Positions 62,959-64,000 of a stretch of 64,000 bases of DNA are shown one piece after another. The position numbers and the translations under genes were made by a program. The notes beneath the pieces were generated by a model that saw only the letters and a list, made by a program, of their open reading frames with translations, was not told the DNA's origin and searched no databases. Where the stretch lies: contig NZ_QUSW01000003.1 in NCBI RefSeq assembly GCF_003852895.1, positions 434,001 through 498,000 of the forward strand. Reading direction: 5' to 3'. Position 1 is the stretch's first letter. Each line of letters opens with the position of its first letter. The DNA comes from Rhizobacter terrae. Its GTDB lineage: Bacteria; Pseudomonadota; Gammaproteobacteria; Burkholderiales; Burkholderiaceae_C.

Positions 62959-64000
62959 ATGGCGAACACGCTCACCCGGTCCCTCGGCATCGAACATCCG
63001 ATCGTCCTCGCGCCGCTGGGAGGCGAGTCGGCCGGCACGGCCCTGGTGGCTGCTGTGAGCAATGCGGGCGGGCTGGGCATCCTCGGCGCGGCCTACATGA
63101 CGCCCGCGCGCATCGGCGAGGCGATGGCCGAGATCCGCTCGCTCACGGACAAGCCCTTCGGCGTGAACCTGTTCTGCCAACAGGACTGGCAGCGCGACCC
63201 GGCGAAGGAGGCGGTCTTCATCGAGCGCTTGTCGATCTACCACGCCGAACTGGGCATGCCGCCGGTGCAGGTGCCGCAGAAGTTCGAGGAGGACTTCGAG
63301 GCGCAGCTCGAGGTGGTGCTTGACCACGCGCCGGCCGTGTTCACCTTCACCTTCGGCGACCTGGGGCCCGTGCGCATCCAGGCCCTGCAGCAGCGCGGCG
63401 TGAAGGTCTGGGGCACGGCCACGCAGGTGCGCGAGGCGGTGCACCTGGCGGCGCTGGGCGTGGACGGCATCGTGGCGCAGGGTGCGGAGGCCGGCGCGCA
63501 CCGCGGCACCTTCATGGGGTCTCGAGACGACGGACTGGTGGGCACCATCGCGCTGATCCCGCAGGTGGTGGACGCGGTGAAGGTGCCGGTGATCGCCGCG
63601 GGCGGCATCGCCGATGCGCGCGGCGTGGCGGCGGTGCAGGCCCTGGGCGCAAGCGCCGCCGCGGCCGGCACCGTGTTCCTGCTGGCCGATGAATGCCCGA
63701 TCTCCGCGGCCTACCGCGAGGCCTTGCTGCAGGCCCAGGACCACCAGACCGTGATGACCCGCGCCTTCAGCGGGCGCTGGGCGCGCGGCCTGGAGAACCG
63801 CTTCATGCGCGAGTACGCCAACGCAGACCTGCCGGACTTCCCGATTCCCAATGCGCTGACCCGGCCGTTGCGCCAGGCCGCAGGCAAGGCGGGCAAGGCC
63901 GAGTTCCTGTCGCTGTGGGCAGGCCAGGCCGTCGCGATGGCCGAGCGCACCAGCGCGGCGAACATCGTCGGCAAGCTCGCACAAGGCTGGCGGCACGAAT
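62959..64000 (+). CDS. Nitronate monooxygenase / 2-nitropropane dioxygenase family protein (3' partial)
   Basis: 347 codons of an FMN-binding TIM-barrel enzyme that runs off the window. LGIEHPIVLAPLGGESAG, SNAGGLGILGAAYMTP (flavin-binding glycines), PFGVNLFC, a GTATQVREAVHLAALGVDGIV strand, and GAEAGAHRGTF with the catalytic His are in family order; VIAAGGIADARGV completes the phosphate site. Such enzymes oxidise alkyl nitronates. The start follows the marC-family stop by 5 bases, suggesting co-transcription. Confidence 0.93.
   Translation, partial: MANTLTRSLGIEHPIVLAPLGGESAGTALVAAVSNAGGLGILGAAYMTPARIGEAMAEIRSLTDKPFGVNLFCQQDWQRDPAKEAVFIERLSIYHAELGMPPVQVPQKFEEDFEAQLEVVLDHAPAVFTFTFGDLGPVRIQALQQRGVKVWGTATQVREAVHLAALGVDGIVAQGAEAGAHRGTFMGSRDDGLVGTIALIPQVVDAVKVPVIAAGGIADARGVAAVQALGASAAAAGTVFLLADECPISAAYREALLQAQDHQTVMTRAFSGRWARGLENRFMREYANADLPDFPIPNALTRPLRQAAGKAGKAEFLSLWAGQAVAMAERTSAANIVGKLAQGWRHE

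Overview
The window is a high-GC betaproteobacterial chromosome segment that spans the replication origin. The block mnmE-yidC-yidD-rnpA-rpmH on the minus strand faces dnaA-dnaN-gyrB on the plus strand, which is the classical origin neighbourhood. Protein sequences and gene pairings (bo3 quinol oxidase with SURF1 and a RegB/RegA pair, kdsD-kdsC-lptC, MHS transporter, Porin_4-type porin) fit Burkholderiales, most likely a Comamonadaceae-like organism. That genus-level placement is inference; no rRNA or tRNA gene was seen. Almost all of the sequence is coding and no frameshifted genes were found. The first gene lacks its 5' end and the last lacks its 3' end because the window cuts them.

Layout. 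1-12.9 kb: the end of an RND efflux pump, a Sel1-repeat protein, a porin, a two-domain VOC protein, a small LapA-like membrane protein, a translationally coupled phospholipid cluster (ybhP-like phosphatase, clsB, ybhN), a small unknown gene, a secreted Ig-like protein and a PAP2 phosphatase. 12.9-20.2 kb: a SET-domain protein, an SDR, a secreted GH64 beta-1,3-glucanase preceded by two perfect LacI-type palindromes, a terminator followed by a nested inverted-repeat element, a DksA/TraR-like zinc finger protein and a class A penicillin-binding protein. 20.2-26.8 kb: a secreted HELGH protein, a metallophosphoesterase, an O-methyltransferase, queE-queD, a chalcone-isomerase-like secreted protein, a stand-alone cyclic-nucleotide-binding domain and mnmE.

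27-35.5 kb: the origin region. The rpmH-dnaA gap carries divergent sigma70-like promoters, a perfect DnaA box overlapping the dnaA -10 element and a second box at the dnaA start. Further DnaA boxes lie inside an insertion in rnpA. 35.5-40.7 kb: a DUF2314 protein abutting gyrB with visibly lower GC, a LysR/aldo-keto reductase pair, a 60-residue unknown protein behind a nested palindrome, and an MHS transporter. 40.8-47.6 kb: cyoABCD, SURF1 and a RegB/RegA-type redox two-component pair, apparently one transcription unit, with no cyoE. 47.7-53.7 kb: a YgeA-type racemase divergent from an Lrp regulator, an acyltransferase, a LysR/MFS pair and a Cys/Met-metabolism PLP enzyme. 53.8-64 kb: a KefB-type antiporter divergent from kdsD-kdsC-lptC-SDR (Kdo synthesis and LPS export), a glycine-rich RRM protein, a membrane protein, a DUF945-like protein, a MarC-family protein and a truncated nitronate monooxygenase.

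No phage, IS element, CRISPR array or obvious defence system was found. The most unusual content is regulatory or structural: twin LacI operators, paired palindromes before cyoA, nested palindromes, DnaA boxes in rnpA, a QueD lacking the expected cysteine, and a few proteins of unknown function.
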